Assembly: GCA_963825635.1 (NCBI GenBank)
Contig: CAWGTU010000004.1
Span: 76,717-140,716, forward strand
Origin: JAOUEA01 sp963825635
Lineage (GTDB): Bacteria; Actinomycetota; UBA4738; HRBIN12
Reading direction: 5' to 3'
Length of the DNA: 64,000 bases
The translations under genes and the position numbers were made by a program. Shown here piece after piece: positions 8,237 to 16,986 of the stretch. The number at the start of each line of letters is the position of its first letter. The first letter of the stretch is position 1. A model generated the notes under the pieces. It was not told the DNA's origin. It saw only the letters and a list, made by a program, of their open reading frames with translations, and did no database searches.

Positions 8237-10055
8237 CTACTCCGCCGGTTCCGTCTCGGCCGCGACCTGGGCGCCGAGCATCTCCTGCACCCGCCTGAGC
8301 GCCTCGGCCTCGTCGACCACCTCGTCCTCCTCGACGATCTCGACCGCGGCCGGCCCGGCGGCGTCACGGACCTCTCGCACGACGCACACGATGTCGGGTC
8401 TGACGCCGAACAGGTCGCCGAGCGCCAGCCTGCAGCTCCGGCTTCTTCCCCTCGACCTTCTGGGGGCCGACCTTGCGGTCGGGTGGGAACGCGAGCTCGA
8501 GCGTCGAGCCGTCGTAGCTCGCCACCGTCGCCGACTCGAGGATCGCCGCGAGGATCATCTGTCGGTTCGCGGAGAGGTGCTCGAGCAGGGACTGCCAGGA
8601 ACGTCGCAGGAGCGCGACGTCGACGCTGCCGGCGTCGGCCGCGTGCGGTACCGGCATCTGGATCGTCGGTTCGTCAGGCCCTGCACCGTCGTCGACGGCG
8701 GTCGTCGAGGAACCATCGGGGACCGACGGCTCGGCGATCGCCCGGTCGCCATCCTCCGAGGAACCGTTCGCCTCGGCGACCGCCGCGGCGGCCGGGGGAT
8801 CGACGGGGGCGATCGGCTCGACGTCATCGGCAGGTCCCCGAGGTGTCGGCGCAAGAGCGACGTCGGCCGCGGTGGGCACGACGGCCCCCGGGTCGAGGTG
8901 GGCGAGACGCTCGAGGCGCTCGAGACGCGTGAGGATCGCCGAAGGATCGTCGTCGGTCTCGGGCATCGTCGAGCGCACGAGCGCGAGTTCGAGGGACAGT
9001 CGCGGGGAGGTCGTCCACCGCATGTCGTTCTGGGCCGCCAACAGCAGGGCCAGCACCCTGGCGAGCTCGGCCGGTGAGAACTTCTCGGCCTGGATGCGCA
9101 GCGTCTCGTAGGCGTCATCGGGCACATCGACGAGGTCGGTCTGGCCGGGGGCTGTCTTCACCAGGAGAAGGTTGCGGAAGTGCGTGAGGGCTTCGGCGGT
9201 GACGTTGCGCAGGTCCTGACCGTCCTGCACGAGACGCCCGACGATCTCGAAGACTCCCTTGGCGTCGCCGATGGCCACGGCGTCGGCCAGCTCGTGCTGC
9301 ACCTCGCCACGAGGGGCACCGAGGAGCGTGCGCACCACGTCGTCGTCGATCGTGGAGCCCCCGAGGACGCTGGCCTGATCGAGCATCGAGAGCGCGTCCC
9401 TGGACGAACCCTGCGCCTGTTGCGCGATGGCGTGGGCGGCGGAGGGGGTGAGCGTCGCGCCCTCCTGCGAGGCGATGGAGATCAGCTGGCCCGACAGGGT
9501 CTCGAGCGTGAATCGACGGAAGTCGAACCGCTGGCACCGCCCGACGATCGTGGCCGGCATCTTGTGCGGCTCGGTGGTCGCGAGGACGAAGCGGACGCCC
9601 GTCGGCGGTTCCTCGAAGACCTTCAGCAGGGCGTCGAAGGCCTCACGAGACAGGCGTTGGGCCTCGTCGATGATGTAGACCTTCTCGCGACCCTGCACCG
9701 GCGCCGTGGGCGCCTTCTCACGCAGCTCGCGGGCGTCCTCGACCCCCCCGTGGCTCGCCGCGTCGATCTCGACGACATCGAGATGAGTGCCGTCGCGCAC
9801 GGCGACGCACTGCGAGCACGTGCCGCACGGCTCGGCCGTCGGTCCCTGCTCGCAGTTGACCATCTTGGCGAGGATGCGAGCGGTCGAGGTCTTGCCCGTG
9901 CCTCGCGGCCCGCAGAACAGGAACGCGTGGTGCAGTCGGCCCTCACGGATCGCGCCGGTGAGCGCGCGCACGACGTGATCCTGCCCGAGCACCTCGGCGG
10001 GCGTCTGCGGTCGGTAGCGCCGGTACAGTGCCTGGTGCTGCGTCTCGTCCGCCAC
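8237..10055 (-). CDS. dnaX: DNA polymerase III gamma/tau subunit, with a one-base frameshift near the 3' end
   Basis: Clamp-loader ATPase. The chosen start is GTG at 10055 because TAGGAGG lies just before it and it opens VADETQHQALYRRYRPQ. Walker A is GPRGTGKTSTARIL, the zinc-binding segment is CEQGPTAEPCGTCSQC, Walker B is VYIIDEAQRLS, and the sensor region is LATTEPHKMPATIVGRCQRF. The open frame changes near 8428-8432: after GKKPELQ it reads an arginine-rich tail ending at 8364. One base further on, a typical DnaX C-terminus continues (LALGDLFGVRPDIVCVVREV ... ALRRVQEMLGAQV) and stops at 8239-8237. Skipping one base gives 605 residues. I see no A-rich slippery heptamer of the E. coli dnaX kind. 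A sequence error is the simplest reading; real +1 shifting or mutation remain possible. Confidence 0.92.
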
Positions 10056-10162
10056 GTGCCTCCTACCGCCTACAACGCCGTTCGCCCAGTTCACTTCGCC
10101 CCGCACGGGGGAGAAAGGTGGCCGTGCACCCGCCTTCGACCACGGATGACTCGGTCGCTACC

Positions 10163-10292
10163 TGGAACGGCAGCTCCAGCCAGGCATCCCTGCGGCACCC
10201 ACCGGCTTCCGCTTACGGCTGCTTCCTTCCGGACCTGACCGGGTTCGCGGGCCGATGTCGCGCAGGACCCGACCTTCAACGCTCCGTTCCGA
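10163..10292 (-). ncRNA. ffs: Signal recognition particle RNA, small bacterial (4.5S-type)
   Basis: The minus strand carries the nearly invariant SRP core GGTCAGGTCCGGAAGGAAG followed by CAGCC (10240-10217), the Ffh M-domain-binding apical loop. It is followed by GGGTGCCGCAGGGATGCC, as in E. coli 4.5S RNA. The ends are estimated from the closing helix: GGAACGG...AGC near 10291-10282 pairs with GCT...CCGTTCC near 10174-10164. Exact ends are uncertain by several bases. The intergenic stretch 10056-10448 otherwise holds only GC-rich sequence, including a small CCCC/GGGG hairpin at 10100-10111. Confidence 0.93.
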
Positions 10293-10448
10293 GGGCTGCC
10301 CCGGACCTTCCGGGCCTCGGGCGGGGATTCAGCCCCGCTGAAGCGGATCGCGGGTACAGGGCACCGCTAGCTCCCCGCCTAGCACGGCCACGGGCAGTAT
10401 ACGCAGGGTGCCGGACACGCCCGGCGGCCGCGGTACCCTGGGAGCCCC

Positions 10449-12197
10449 ATGCCCCCGTCGGCACCCCTGCGTAGACGTTCGATGTTGGTCACCGTGGTCG
10501 TCCTCGTGGCGATCGGCGTGACGGCGCTGGCATGGCCCGGGTCGGGCGGCTCGAGCCCAGCCGCGCCACCCGCCGCCGACCCCGCGACCGTGACGCCGGC
10601 TGCTCCGTCGGACACCGAGACGGTCGCCCCGAACCGCCTCGCGCGCCAGGTGTGCGAGGCCGTACCGAGAGAGGTGCTGGTCCGCACCGTCAACGGCACG
10701 CATCTCGTGCGCAGCGGCGATGTACAGATGATCACCCCGTATCCGGACTACGTCTCGTCCGGGCTCACGCACGCGACACCGTTCGACCACACGCAGGAGG
10801 TGCCGCTGCTGCTGTACGGGCCCGGCATCGTGAAGCCGGGCGTGTACGAGGAACCGGCAACCCTCACCGACGTCTCGCAGACCGCGTCGTCGATCCTGGA
10901 GTTCGACGGGTTCACGGCGCCCGACGGCCGGGCGCTCGACGAGGCGCTCCTGCCCCCCGACGAGCGGACGCCACCGAAGCTGCTCGTCACGATGGTCTGG
11001 GATTCCGCCGGGGTCGACCTGCTCGAGCGGTGGCCTCGGTCGTGGCCCTACCTGCGGCAGCTGGCGCGGCAGGGTGCGTGGTTCACCGACGCGCAGCTGA
11101 ACTCCGCGCCCGCGAACACCCCGCCGAGCCACGCCACGATCGGCACCGGCGCCTACCCCCGTCACCACGGCTTCGCCGACGAGTACATCTGGATCAACGG
11201 ATCCCTGCAGAAGCCGAACGCCGAAGGGCCGACGTTCATGAGGCTGCCGACCTTGGCCGACGCCTACGACCTCGCGATGGGCAACGAGCCGATCGTGGGC
11301 GGGGCCGCGAGCCTCTCGGCCCACCTGATGATGATGGGCCACGGGCTCGCGTGGCAGGGGGGCGACGACGACATCGCGATCGCTCGCGAGGTGCAGGGGG
11401 CGGCGACCGGCGGCGACGACACAGCGAACGAGTGGGGACTCACCGACGGCATGCGCCCCTACTACCGGATGCCCGACTGGGTGAACGACGAAACGATCGA
11501 CGCGTCGTTCGAGCAGGCGAAGGCGGCGCTCGACCAGCGTGACGGCAGCCTCGACGGCCTCTGGCGCGGCTTCTCGATCGAGCAGATGGCGAACGGCTTC
11601 AACACGCCGGCTCGGTCCCCGTACCAGACCACCCTCTTCGAGCAGCTCGTGGAACGGGAGGGCTTCGGACGCGACCGCGTGCCCGACCTGCTCTACCTGA
11701 ACTACAAGATCATCGACACGATGGGTCACCAGTTCTCCGCCGACGGCGAGGAGATGGCCGACGGTCTCGAGGTCCAGGACGGCGAGCTCCGCCGCTTCGT
11801 CCGGTTCCTGAACGACGAGGTGGGCCGCGGCGAGTGGGCCATGATCCTGACCGCCGACCACGGTATGCAGCGCGACCCCGCGGCGCTCGGTGCGTTCCTG
11901 ATCGACATCGACCGGCTGAGCGCAGCGGTCGAGTCCGCGTTCGGCGGTACCCCCGGCCGGCCCGTGATCCTGAAGGCGCGTCCGACCCAGATGTGGCTCG
12001 ACGAGAAGCTGCTCGAGCGCAAGGGCTACACGGTGGAACAGGTCGCCGAGTTCCTCGCCGGCCTCACGCAGACCGATGTCGCGACGACGGCGGGTACCCG
12101 GCCCGGCAGGGCGAACGATCCGGCGTTCCAGGCGGTCTTCCCGACCTCGACGATCGAACAGCTGCCCTGCCTGCCCGCGTCGATGCGCACCGAGTAG
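10449..12197 (+). CDS. Alkaline-phosphatase-superfamily phosphodiesterase with apparently permuted domain order
   Basis: 582 residues. An N-terminal hydrophobic segment (residues 12-29) suggests export or a membrane anchor. The catalytic domain begins at about residue 177: TMVWDSAGVD (metal ligand Asp185), nucleophile Thr224 in NTPPSHATIGTGAYP, DTMGHQF (Asp423, His427) and ADHGM (Asp470, His471). The last metal-binding His of the superfamily normally lies near the C-terminus in a THG...VPLLFYG segment. Here the equivalent GLTHATPFDHTQEVPLLLYG lies at residues 105-124, before the catalytic domain, and none is seen at the C-terminus. TACCCT at 10434-10439 is nine bases before the ATG. Substrate unknown; a nucleotide or phospholipid-head phosphodiesterase or a phosphomonoesterase is likely. 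Confidence 0.85.
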   Translation: MPPSAPLRRRSMLVTVVVLVAIGVTALAWPGSGGSSPAAPPAADPATVTPAAPSDTETVAPNRLARQVCEAVPREVLVRTVNGTHLVRSGDVQMITPYPDYVSSGLTHATPFDHTQEVPLLLYGPGIVKPGVYEEPATLTDVSQTASSILEFDGFTAPDGRALDEALLPPDERTPPKLLVTMVWDSAGVDLLERWPRSWPYLRQLARQGAWFTDAQLNSAPANTPPSHATIGTGAYPRHHGFADEYIWINGSLQKPNAEGPTFMRLPTLADAYDLAMGNEPIVGGAASLSAHLMMMGHGLAWQGGDDDIAIAREVQGAATGGDDTANEWGLTDGMRPYYRMPDWVNDETIDASFEQAKAALDQRDGSLDGLWRGFSIEQMANGFNTPARSPYQTTLFEQLVEREGFGRDRVPDLLYLNYKIIDTMGHQFSADGEEMADGLEVQDGELRRFVRFLNDEVGRGEWAMILTADHGMQRDPAALGAFLIDIDRLSAAVESAFGGTPGRPVILKARPTQMWLDEKLLERKGYTVEQVAEFLAGLTQTDVATTAGTRPGRANDPAFQAVFPTSTIEQLPCLPASMRTE

Positions 12198-12224
12198 CGA
12201 TCGTCGGAACCCGGCAAGCCATCA

Positions 12225-13022
12225 TCACGGGAGCCGGGCGGCCTCGACGACGCCGTCCACGGCCATCGGTCCTCGGACCCACACTTCCCAATCGGACACC
12301 TGTTCGAAGCCGAGCCGCTCGTACATCGATCGCGCCTCGTCACTCGGATGCAGCCAGGCCAGGTCGGCACCGGGGAACGCCCGCGCCGCCCGCACGGTCA
12401 TCGCCGATCCGAGCCCTCGCCCCCGCGCCGCCGGAACCACGCCGACGCCCATCACGCCGGTCGTGGCGCCGTCGCGATACCCGGCGGCGATGGCGACAGG
12501 TTCGGCCCCGTGCCATCCGACGAACATCCGCGCGTCGGGTGCTCCGAGGGCGCCGGCACCGTAGAAGGCCCGTCCGATCTCGGGGTCGTCACCGAACGCG
12601 AGCACGTCCACCTGCACGAGGCCCTCCGCGTCATCGGGGCCGTCGACCGCTCGGATCACGACGCCGTCGGGCACCGGCACCTCGGGCAGGGCGCCGAGAT
12701 CGATCACCAAACCCGGCCGTTCGATGATGCGCGTGAGATCCATCGAGCGGACCGCCGCATCAACCTTGGCATGGCGCCCCACCTGCAGATCGATGCCGAA
12801 CTGCAGCCCCCGACGCGCGAACTCTGCCTCGGCGGCCGCGAGCGCGGCCGCGGCATCACGCGGTGCCGCCTCGACCACGACGGAGCTGAGCGCGGGATCG
12901 GAGAGGTTCGCGAGCGCCAGCACGAGCCCGTCGATCTCGAGCACCTCGGCCCCTACGACGTTCGCCCTGCGAGCGCGCTCGGCACCGACGAGCCCGAGCG
13001 CGAGTCGTTCGGCCTGCTGCAC
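12225..13022 (-). CDS. GNAT family N-acetyltransferase
   Basis: 265 residues. The first about 120 residues form a poorly conserved N-terminal domain (DGLVLALANLSDPALSSVVV). The C-terminal half is a GNAT fold with the acetyl-CoA motif GVVPAARGRGLGSAMTVRAA and the terminal LGFEQVSDWEVWVRGP. The GTG at 13022 is the only reasonable start that keeps the N-terminal domain, and it has only a weak ribosome-binding site. It is divergent from the HAD gene, whose start lies 48 bases away. Substrate unknown. Confidence 0.83.
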   Translation of the reverse strand: MQQAERLALGLVGAERARRANVVGAEVLEIDGLVLALANLSDPALSSVVVEAAPRDAAAALAAAEAEFARRGLQFGIDLQVGRHAKVDAAVRSMDLTRIIERPGLVIDLGALPEVPVPDGVVIRAVDGPDDAEGLVQVDVLAFGDDPEIGRAFYGAGALGAPDARMFVGWHGAEPVAIAAGYRDGATTGVMGVGVVPAARGRGLGSAMTVRAARAFPGADLAWLHPSDEARSMYERLGFEQVSDWEVWVRGPMAVDGVVEAARLP

Positions 13023-13070
13023 GAAGAGAGTCTGCCAGGGCGGGGGGCGGGCACGGCTCTCGATAGCATC

Positions 13071-13778
13071 GTGCCCGTGAAGGTCGGTGCGGTGGTCGTG
13101 GACTTCGACGGCACCGCCTGCCTGCACGACGTCGCCGAGCACCTGCTGCGGGCGTTCGCCCCGGGAGACTGGGAGTCGCTCGACGAGGCCTGGGAGCGAG
13201 GCGCCCTGGGATCGCAGGAGGTCGTCGCCGCACAGAGCGCGATGCTCGACGCCGACCGTGACACGCTCCTCGGATTCGTGCGGACGCACTGCGAGATGGA
13301 CCCCACGTTCGCACCGTTCGTCGGGTGGGCGCACGACCACGGCGTCGACGTCGCCGTCGCGTCCGACGGCTTCGGGTTCTACATCGAGCCCCTCCTCGCC
13401 GCGGCCGGCGTGCCACCGATCCCCGTGATCACGAACGAGCAGGTCTGGAACGACGACGACCGACCCGGTGGACTGCGCTTCGTCAATCGGCACTCGGAGT
13501 GCCTCGGGTGCGGCACGTGCAAGATGCAGGCAGTGCTCTCCCGTCGCCGGGCCGACGTCGCCGTCGCGTTCGTGGGGGAAGGGTCGAGCGACCGGTACGG
13601 AGCGCTCTACGCCGACGTGACGTTCGCGAAGCTCGGGCTCGTCGCGCACTGCGAGCGCGACGGGGTTCCGTTCGTGCCTTGGACGGACTTCGACGACGTG
13701 CGCCGATGGCTCGAGGGCGAGGAGCCGCTCCCCGGACCCGTCGCGCCCGAGCCGTGCCCCGGCTGGACCGTACCCTGA
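13071..13778 (+). CDS. HAD-superfamily phosphatase, MtnX/PSP-like
   Basis: 235 residues from GTG at 13071; an in-frame GTG at 13077 is an alternative and fits a leaderless start behind TAGCAT at 13063-13068. HAD motif I is VVDFDGTAC, motif II is VASDGFGFYI, and motif III/IV is VAFVGEGSSDRYGALYADV. A cysteine-rich HSECLGCGTCKMQA segment sits in the cap region, as in MtnX-like (2-hydroxy-3-keto-5-methylthiopentenyl-1-phosphate phosphatase) and related HAD-IB proteins. No other methionine-salvage gene is nearby, so the substrate remains open. The next gene begins four bases after its stop. Confidence 0.85.
   Translation: MPVKVGAVVVDFDGTACLHDVAEHLLRAFAPGDWESLDEAWERGALGSQEVVAAQSAMLDADRDTLLGFVRTHCEMDPTFAPFVGWAHDHGVDVAVASDGFGFYIEPLLAAAGVPPIPVITNEQVWNDDDRPGGLRFVNRHSECLGCGTCKMQAVLSRRRADVAVAFVGEGSSDRYGALYADVTFAKLGLVAHCERDGVPFVPWTDFDDVRRWLEGEEPLPGPVAPEPCPGWTVP
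13771..13776 (+). promoter_or_regulatory. -10 hexamer TACCCT inside the HAD gene end
   Basis: TACCCT followed by six bases and the ATG at 13783. It overlaps the HAD stop codon and would give a leaderless transcript of the tandem GNAT. Confidence 0.5.
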
Positions 13779-13782
13779 GCAG

Positions 13783-14709
13783 ATGCACCCGATCGACCTC
13801 CCCGACGGCTACATCGCACGGCCGTCGACGCCCGACGATCTGGAGCCGACGTTTCGCCTCGTCGCCGCGGCCGAGGAACACGACGACGGAGCGGCCGAGA
13901 TCGCCCGCAGCGACATCGCGGCGGAATGGGAGCGCCCCGACTTCGACCTCGAGACGATGTCGATCGCCGTGTGGCACGACGACGAGCTCGCGGCCAGCGG
14001 CGACGTCTTCATGGGGCGGGCCGAGGTCGACGTCGCCCCTGCCCATCGCAGGCGGGGGATCGGATCGGCCCTACTGCCGTGGACATGGGCCGTCGCCCGG
14101 GCCGATGGACGGGACTCCGTCGGGCAGACGGTGTCGGACCGGCGCACCGACGCCGTGACCCTGTTCAAGGCCCACGGGTACGAGGTCGGGCACACGGCGT
14201 GGGCGCTACGCATCGATCTCGACGACGAGCCGCCGCCGGCTCCCGCCCTGCCGGACGGCCTCACGTTCCGCGACTTCCGCCCCGGGGACGACGATCGAGC
14301 CGTCTTCGCGGTGATCGACGTCGCGTTCGACGAGTGGGACGACCGGGAATCGCACGGGTTCGACAATTGGGCGCCGGCGTTCCTGCACCGAGACGAGGTG
14401 CTGCCCGAGCTCGTGCCCCTCGTGGTCGACGGTGACCGCATCGTGGGCGTCGCGCTCAACTACCACTACGGCCTCGATGACGACGTGGAGGGCTGGACCC
14501 AGCAGCTCGCCGTCGATCGCGCGTACCGAGGCCGTGGGCTCGGTCGTGCCCTGCTGCAGGAGAGCTTCCGGCGGTTCCACGGCGTGGGCTACCGTCGCGC
14601 GGGCCTGTCCACGGACTCGCGGACCGGCGCGCTCGGGCTCTACGAGCACGTCGGCATGCGGGTGCGTTCGAGCTTCACGCGGTACACGAAGCAGCTCGCC
14701 GACGACTGA
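13783..14709 (+). CDS. Tandem GNAT acetyltransferase (MshD-like architecture)
   Basis: 308 residues with two GNAT domains. Domain 1 (about 1-145) has a degenerate acetyl-CoA loop VDVAPAHRRRGIGSALLPW; domain 2 (about 155-308) has LAVDRAYRGRGLGRALLQES and the C-terminal GALGLYEHVGMRVRSSFTRY. Mycothiol synthase MshD has this length and two-domain layout, but many actinobacterial tandem GNATs do too, and no other mycothiol gene is in the window. I therefore leave the substrate open. Confidence 0.83.
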   Translation: MHPIDLPDGYIARPSTPDDLEPTFRLVAAAEEHDDGAAEIARSDIAAEWERPDFDLETMSIAVWHDDELAASGDVFMGRAEVDVAPAHRRRGIGSALLPWTWAVARADGRDSVGQTVSDRRTDAVTLFKAHGYEVGHTAWALRIDLDDEPPPAPALPDGLTFRDFRPGDDDRAVFAVIDVAFDEWDDRESHGFDNWAPAFLHRDEVLPELVPLVVDGDRIVGVALNYHYGLDDDVEGWTQQLAVDRAYRGRGLGRALLQESFRRFHGVGYRRAGLSTDSRTGALGLYEHVGMRVRSSFTRYTKQLADD

Positions 14710-14730
14710 GCGTGGCGCCATCGTGATCGG

Positions 14731-14817
14731 CGGTGGCCGAGGGATTCGAACCCTCGAGGGAGTTGCCCCCCTACACGCTTTCCAGGCGTGTCCCTTCGGC
14801 CGCTCGGGCAGGCCACC
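14731..14817 (-). tRNA. tRNA-Ser(GGA)
   Basis: 87 nt class II tRNA. Acceptor strands GGTGGCC/GGCCACC, anticodon arm CACGC-CTGGAAA-GCGTG (anticodon GGA), a long variable arm and T-arm GAGGG-TTCGAAT-CCCTC. CCA is not encoded. Confidence 0.96.
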
Positions 14818-14826
14818 GCGACGAGT

Positions 14827-15411
14827 CTAGCGAGCGGCTCCCGCGCGAAGCTCGGCCAGCACGTCGTCGACCTGCCGATCGACGAAGCGAACGAACACCG
14901 TGCGTCCCTCGGCGTTGAGGTGGTACCCGTCGTCGGCGAACCACTCGGGGTGGTCGTGGCTCTTCGACCACCAGCGGATCACGTGCACCTTGTCGTGGGC
15001 GTTCGCGCACGCGTTCAGCGTCTGGTTGTTCGGCTCCTCCCACGTGCGAGGCACCTTGATCGTCACGAGGAACACGCGCCGCTTCGAGCCGGCGTAACCG
15101 ACGAGCCGATCGCAGTCGGCTGGGTCGATCGTGCCGTTCGTGCCCAGATGCACGATCACGCGCTTGGGAAGCGTGCCGTCCTCGGCCTTGCGCCGAACGA
15201 TCCAGACTCCGGCACCGAACTGTCGGCCCACGCTGGCGTTCACCCCGTATCCGAGCGGTCGCAGCTCTGGCTTGGCCGAGAGCATGATCGAGTCGCCGAC
15301 GCCGAGCCTTCCTCTGGGGGGCGATCCGGCGATCGCGGGAGTCGAGGGCAAAGTCGCGAACACGACGGCCATGAGCAACGCCGCAGCGACACGGAGGGGA
15401 GAGCGGTCCAT
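14827..15411 (-). CDS. Secreted SGNH/GDSL-type hydrolase or acyltransferase domain protein
   Basis: 194 residues. A Sec signal peptide is clear: MDRSPLRVAAALLMAVVFA then TLPSTPAIAG. SGNH blocks follow: block I VGDSIML, block III HLGTNG and block V DGYHLNAEG. These supply Ser, Asn and the Asp-x-x-His pair, so the enzyme looks catalytically complete. Similar stand-alone domains occur fused to acyltransferase-3 proteins that acylate the cell surface, and as lipases/esterases. The start at 15411 has GAAGGGA upstream. It sits between two serine tRNA genes on the same strand. Exact substrate unknown. Confidence 0.87.
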   Translation of the reverse strand: MDRSPLRVAAALLMAVVFATLPSTPAIAGSPPRGRLGVGDSIMLSAKPELRPLGYGVNASVGRQFGAGVWIVRRKAEDGTLPKRVIVHLGTNGTIDPADCDRLVGYAGSKRRVFLVTIKVPRTWEEPNNQTLNACANAHDKVHVIRWWSKSHDHPEWFADDGYHLNAEGRTVFVRFVDRQVDDVLAELRAGAAR

Positions 15412-15518
15412 GGTTCCCTTCAACGGTCTGTCGTCACGGTGACTTGAGTCGTACCCGTACCCGAGCCGGAGGCTGAGTACGCGCAGGGCCGGGGCGAGCC
15501 CCGGCCCCACGGTCAGCG

Positions 15519-15608
15519 CGGAGGCGGCGTGATTTGAACACGCGAGGGGCGGTTTAGACCCCTAACCGCTTTCGAGGCGGTCCCGTTCGTCCGCTCCGGC
15601 ACGCCTCC
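15519..15608 (-). tRNA. tRNA-Ser(CGA)
   Basis: 90 nt class II tRNA. Acceptor strands GGAGGCG/CGCCTCC, anticodon arm ACCGC-CTCGAAA-GCGGT (anticodon CGA), long variable arm, and T-loop TTCAAAT in place of the usual TTCGAAT. Confidence 0.95.
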
Positions 15609-15706
15609 GTCGACGAGTCTAGCAACGCGCGCCACGCGGTTCCGTGGCATCATCGCGGCGACGGAAGCCGGGCGACGGAGCTCGGCCGGAACGCCGGAGG
15701 CGCTGC

Positions 15707-16108
15707 GTGGACGCGAAGGACCTCGAGACCGTGCCCCTGTTCGGGGGGCTGTCGAAGAAGGAACGTCAGCACGTCGCCGGGTACGCCGACGTCGTGGACC
15801 TGCCGGCGGGCTATCACCTATGCGATCAGGGCGCGTTCGCGCACGAGTTCTTCGTGCTGCTCGACGGGGGTGTCGAGGTCACCCAGGACGGGCGCCACCT
15901 CACCGACCTCGGCCCGGGTGACTTCTTCGGCGAGGTGGCGCTGATCGAAGGGGACCGACGCACCGCCAGCGTCGTGGCGTCGACGCCGATCACCGCGATC
16001 GTGATGCACCAGCGCGACTTCGACGCGATGCAGCGGGAACTCCCGCATGTGGCCGAGAAGATCCATGAGGCCGTCCACGCGAGGTCCCCGCGTCACCCCG
16101 ACGACTGA
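15707..16108 (+). CDS. Cyclic-nucleotide-binding domain protein
   Basis: 133 residues, essentially a single cNMP-binding (CAP-like) domain with no DNA-binding helix-turn-helix. It starts VDAKDLETVPLFGGLSKKER at GTG 15707, nine bases after GGAGG. The phosphate-binding cassette is GDFFGEVALIEGDRRTASVV, with the Gly-Glu and Arg that contact cyclic nucleotide in this family. It may be a stand-alone sensor that signals through a partner protein. The large cyclase-domain protein at 33.3-36.8 kb could in principle supply the ligand. The 3' end overlaps convergent tadA by 16 bases. Confidence 0.87.
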   Translation: MDAKDLETVPLFGGLSKKERQHVAGYADVVDLPAGYHLCDQGAFAHEFFVLLDGGVEVTQDGRHLTDLGPGDFFGEVALIEGDRRTASVVASTPITAIVMHQRDFDAMQRELPHVAEKIHEAVHARSPRHPDD

Positions 16109-16584
16109 TCCGCCGCGTCATCGCGACGCTCCCGGAAGAACGCACGTAGCACGTCGCCGCACGCGTCGCCGAGCACGCCCGACGTGAGTTCCACGCGGTG
16201 ATTCAAGCGCGGGTCGCGCACGAGATCGCCGAGTGAGCCGGCGAAGCCGGCCTTCGGATCGTCGGTGCCGAACACCACCCGATCGACCCGCGACAGCACG
16301 ATCGCGCCGGCACACATCGCGCACGGCTCGAGCGTCACCACGAGCGTGCAACCATCGAGCCGCCACGATCCGGTGCGGCGAGCGGCTTCGCGCAACGCCA
16401 GGATCTCCGCGTGCGCGGTCGGGTCGCGCAGCCGCTCCCTCGCGTTGCCCGCAGCCGCGACCACGGCTCCCCGGCGCAGGACGACAGCGCCGACGGGGAC
16501 GTCCCCCGACCCGACGCACGACCGCGCCTCGTCGAGCGCCAGCCGCATCGCGGCCTCATCGTCGAGGGTACTACTCTGTTTCAT
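16093..16584 (-). CDS. tadA: tRNA-adenosine deaminase (A34 of tRNA-Arg to inosine)
   Basis: 163 residues. The zinc-dependent deaminase motifs are HAEILALREA and LEPCAMCAGAIVLSRVDRVVFG, giving the His, two Cys and catalytic Glu. DDPKAGFAGSL is typical of TadA rather than cytosine deaminases. The ATG at 16584 is preferred; an upstream extension shows no similarity. It follows the metallopeptidase gene by one base. Its only usual substrate is tRNA-Arg(ACG), which is present in this window at 27777-27851. Confidence 0.94.
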   Translation of the reverse strand: MKQSSTLDDEAAMRLALDEARSCVGSGDVPVGAVVLRRGAVVAAAGNARERLRDPTAHAEILALREAARRTGSWRLDGCTLVVTLEPCAMCAGAIVLSRVDRVVFGTDDPKAGFAGSLGDLVRDPRLNHRVELTSGVLGDACGDVLRAFFRERRDDAADQSSG

Positions 16585-16585
16585 A

Positions 16586-16969
16586 CTAGTAACGGTCGAT
16601 CTCGTGCAGCCGATCATCGTCGATGCCGAAGTGGTGGGCGATCTCGTGCACGACCGTCTCGCCGATCACGCGCTTCAGCGCATCGTCGTCGGGCCCCGCT
16701 TCCGCGGCGATCGGCATCGCGAACAGCGTGATGCGATCGGGCAGGACGCCCGAGTAGTCGCTGCCACGCTCGGTGAGCGGGATGCCCTCGTACAGCCCGA
16801 GGGTGTCGGGGTCGACCTCGTCGGGCGGATGGTCATCGACGAGCACCTCGACGTTGTCCAGCGTGCGGTGCACCCACTCGGGCAGCGCGTCGAGCGCCTC
16901 GGCGACCAGGGCCATGAAGCGTTCTTGGTCGGGCACCGCTCGGCCTGACGACATGCGGCCGGATGACAT
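16586..16969 (-). CDS. Zincin-like metallopeptidase family protein
   Basis: 127 residues with VVHEIAHHFGIDDDRLHEID, an HExxHxxG zinc site followed by Asp, as in the small actinobacterial zincin (DUF1025) family. LPEWVHRTLDNVEVLVDDHP and GLYEGIPLTERGSDYSGVLPD are conserved blocks of that family. No signal peptide. The first ATG at 16969 is chosen because it lies exactly six bases from a TAGGCT hexamer. An in-frame ATG five codons later is possible. Cellular target unknown; it precedes tadA and is divergent from pncB. Confidence 0.88.
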   Translation of the reverse strand: MSSGRMSSGRAVPDQERFMALVAEALDALPEWVHRTLDNVEVLVDDHPPDEVDPDTLGLYEGIPLTERGSDYSGVLPDRITLFAMPIAAEAGPDDDALKRVIGETVVHEIAHHFGIDDDRLHEIDRY

Positions 16970-16986
16970 GCGAGTAGCCTACGCGC
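16970..16986. promoter_or_regulatory. Shared bidirectional leaderless promoter core
   Basis: Only 17 bases separate the divergent ATGs at 16969 (minus) and 16987 (plus). They contain TAGCCTA at 16975-16981: TAGCCT serves as a -10 for pncB and TAGGCT on the other strand serves the metallopeptidase. Each hexamer lies exactly six bases from its start codon, and the two overlap by five base pairs. Confidence 0.65.

Noticed and set aside
8400..8450. E. coli-type programmed -1 frameshift in dnaX
   Set aside because: No A-rich slippery heptamer, and the needed shift is +1, extending rather than truncating the protein.
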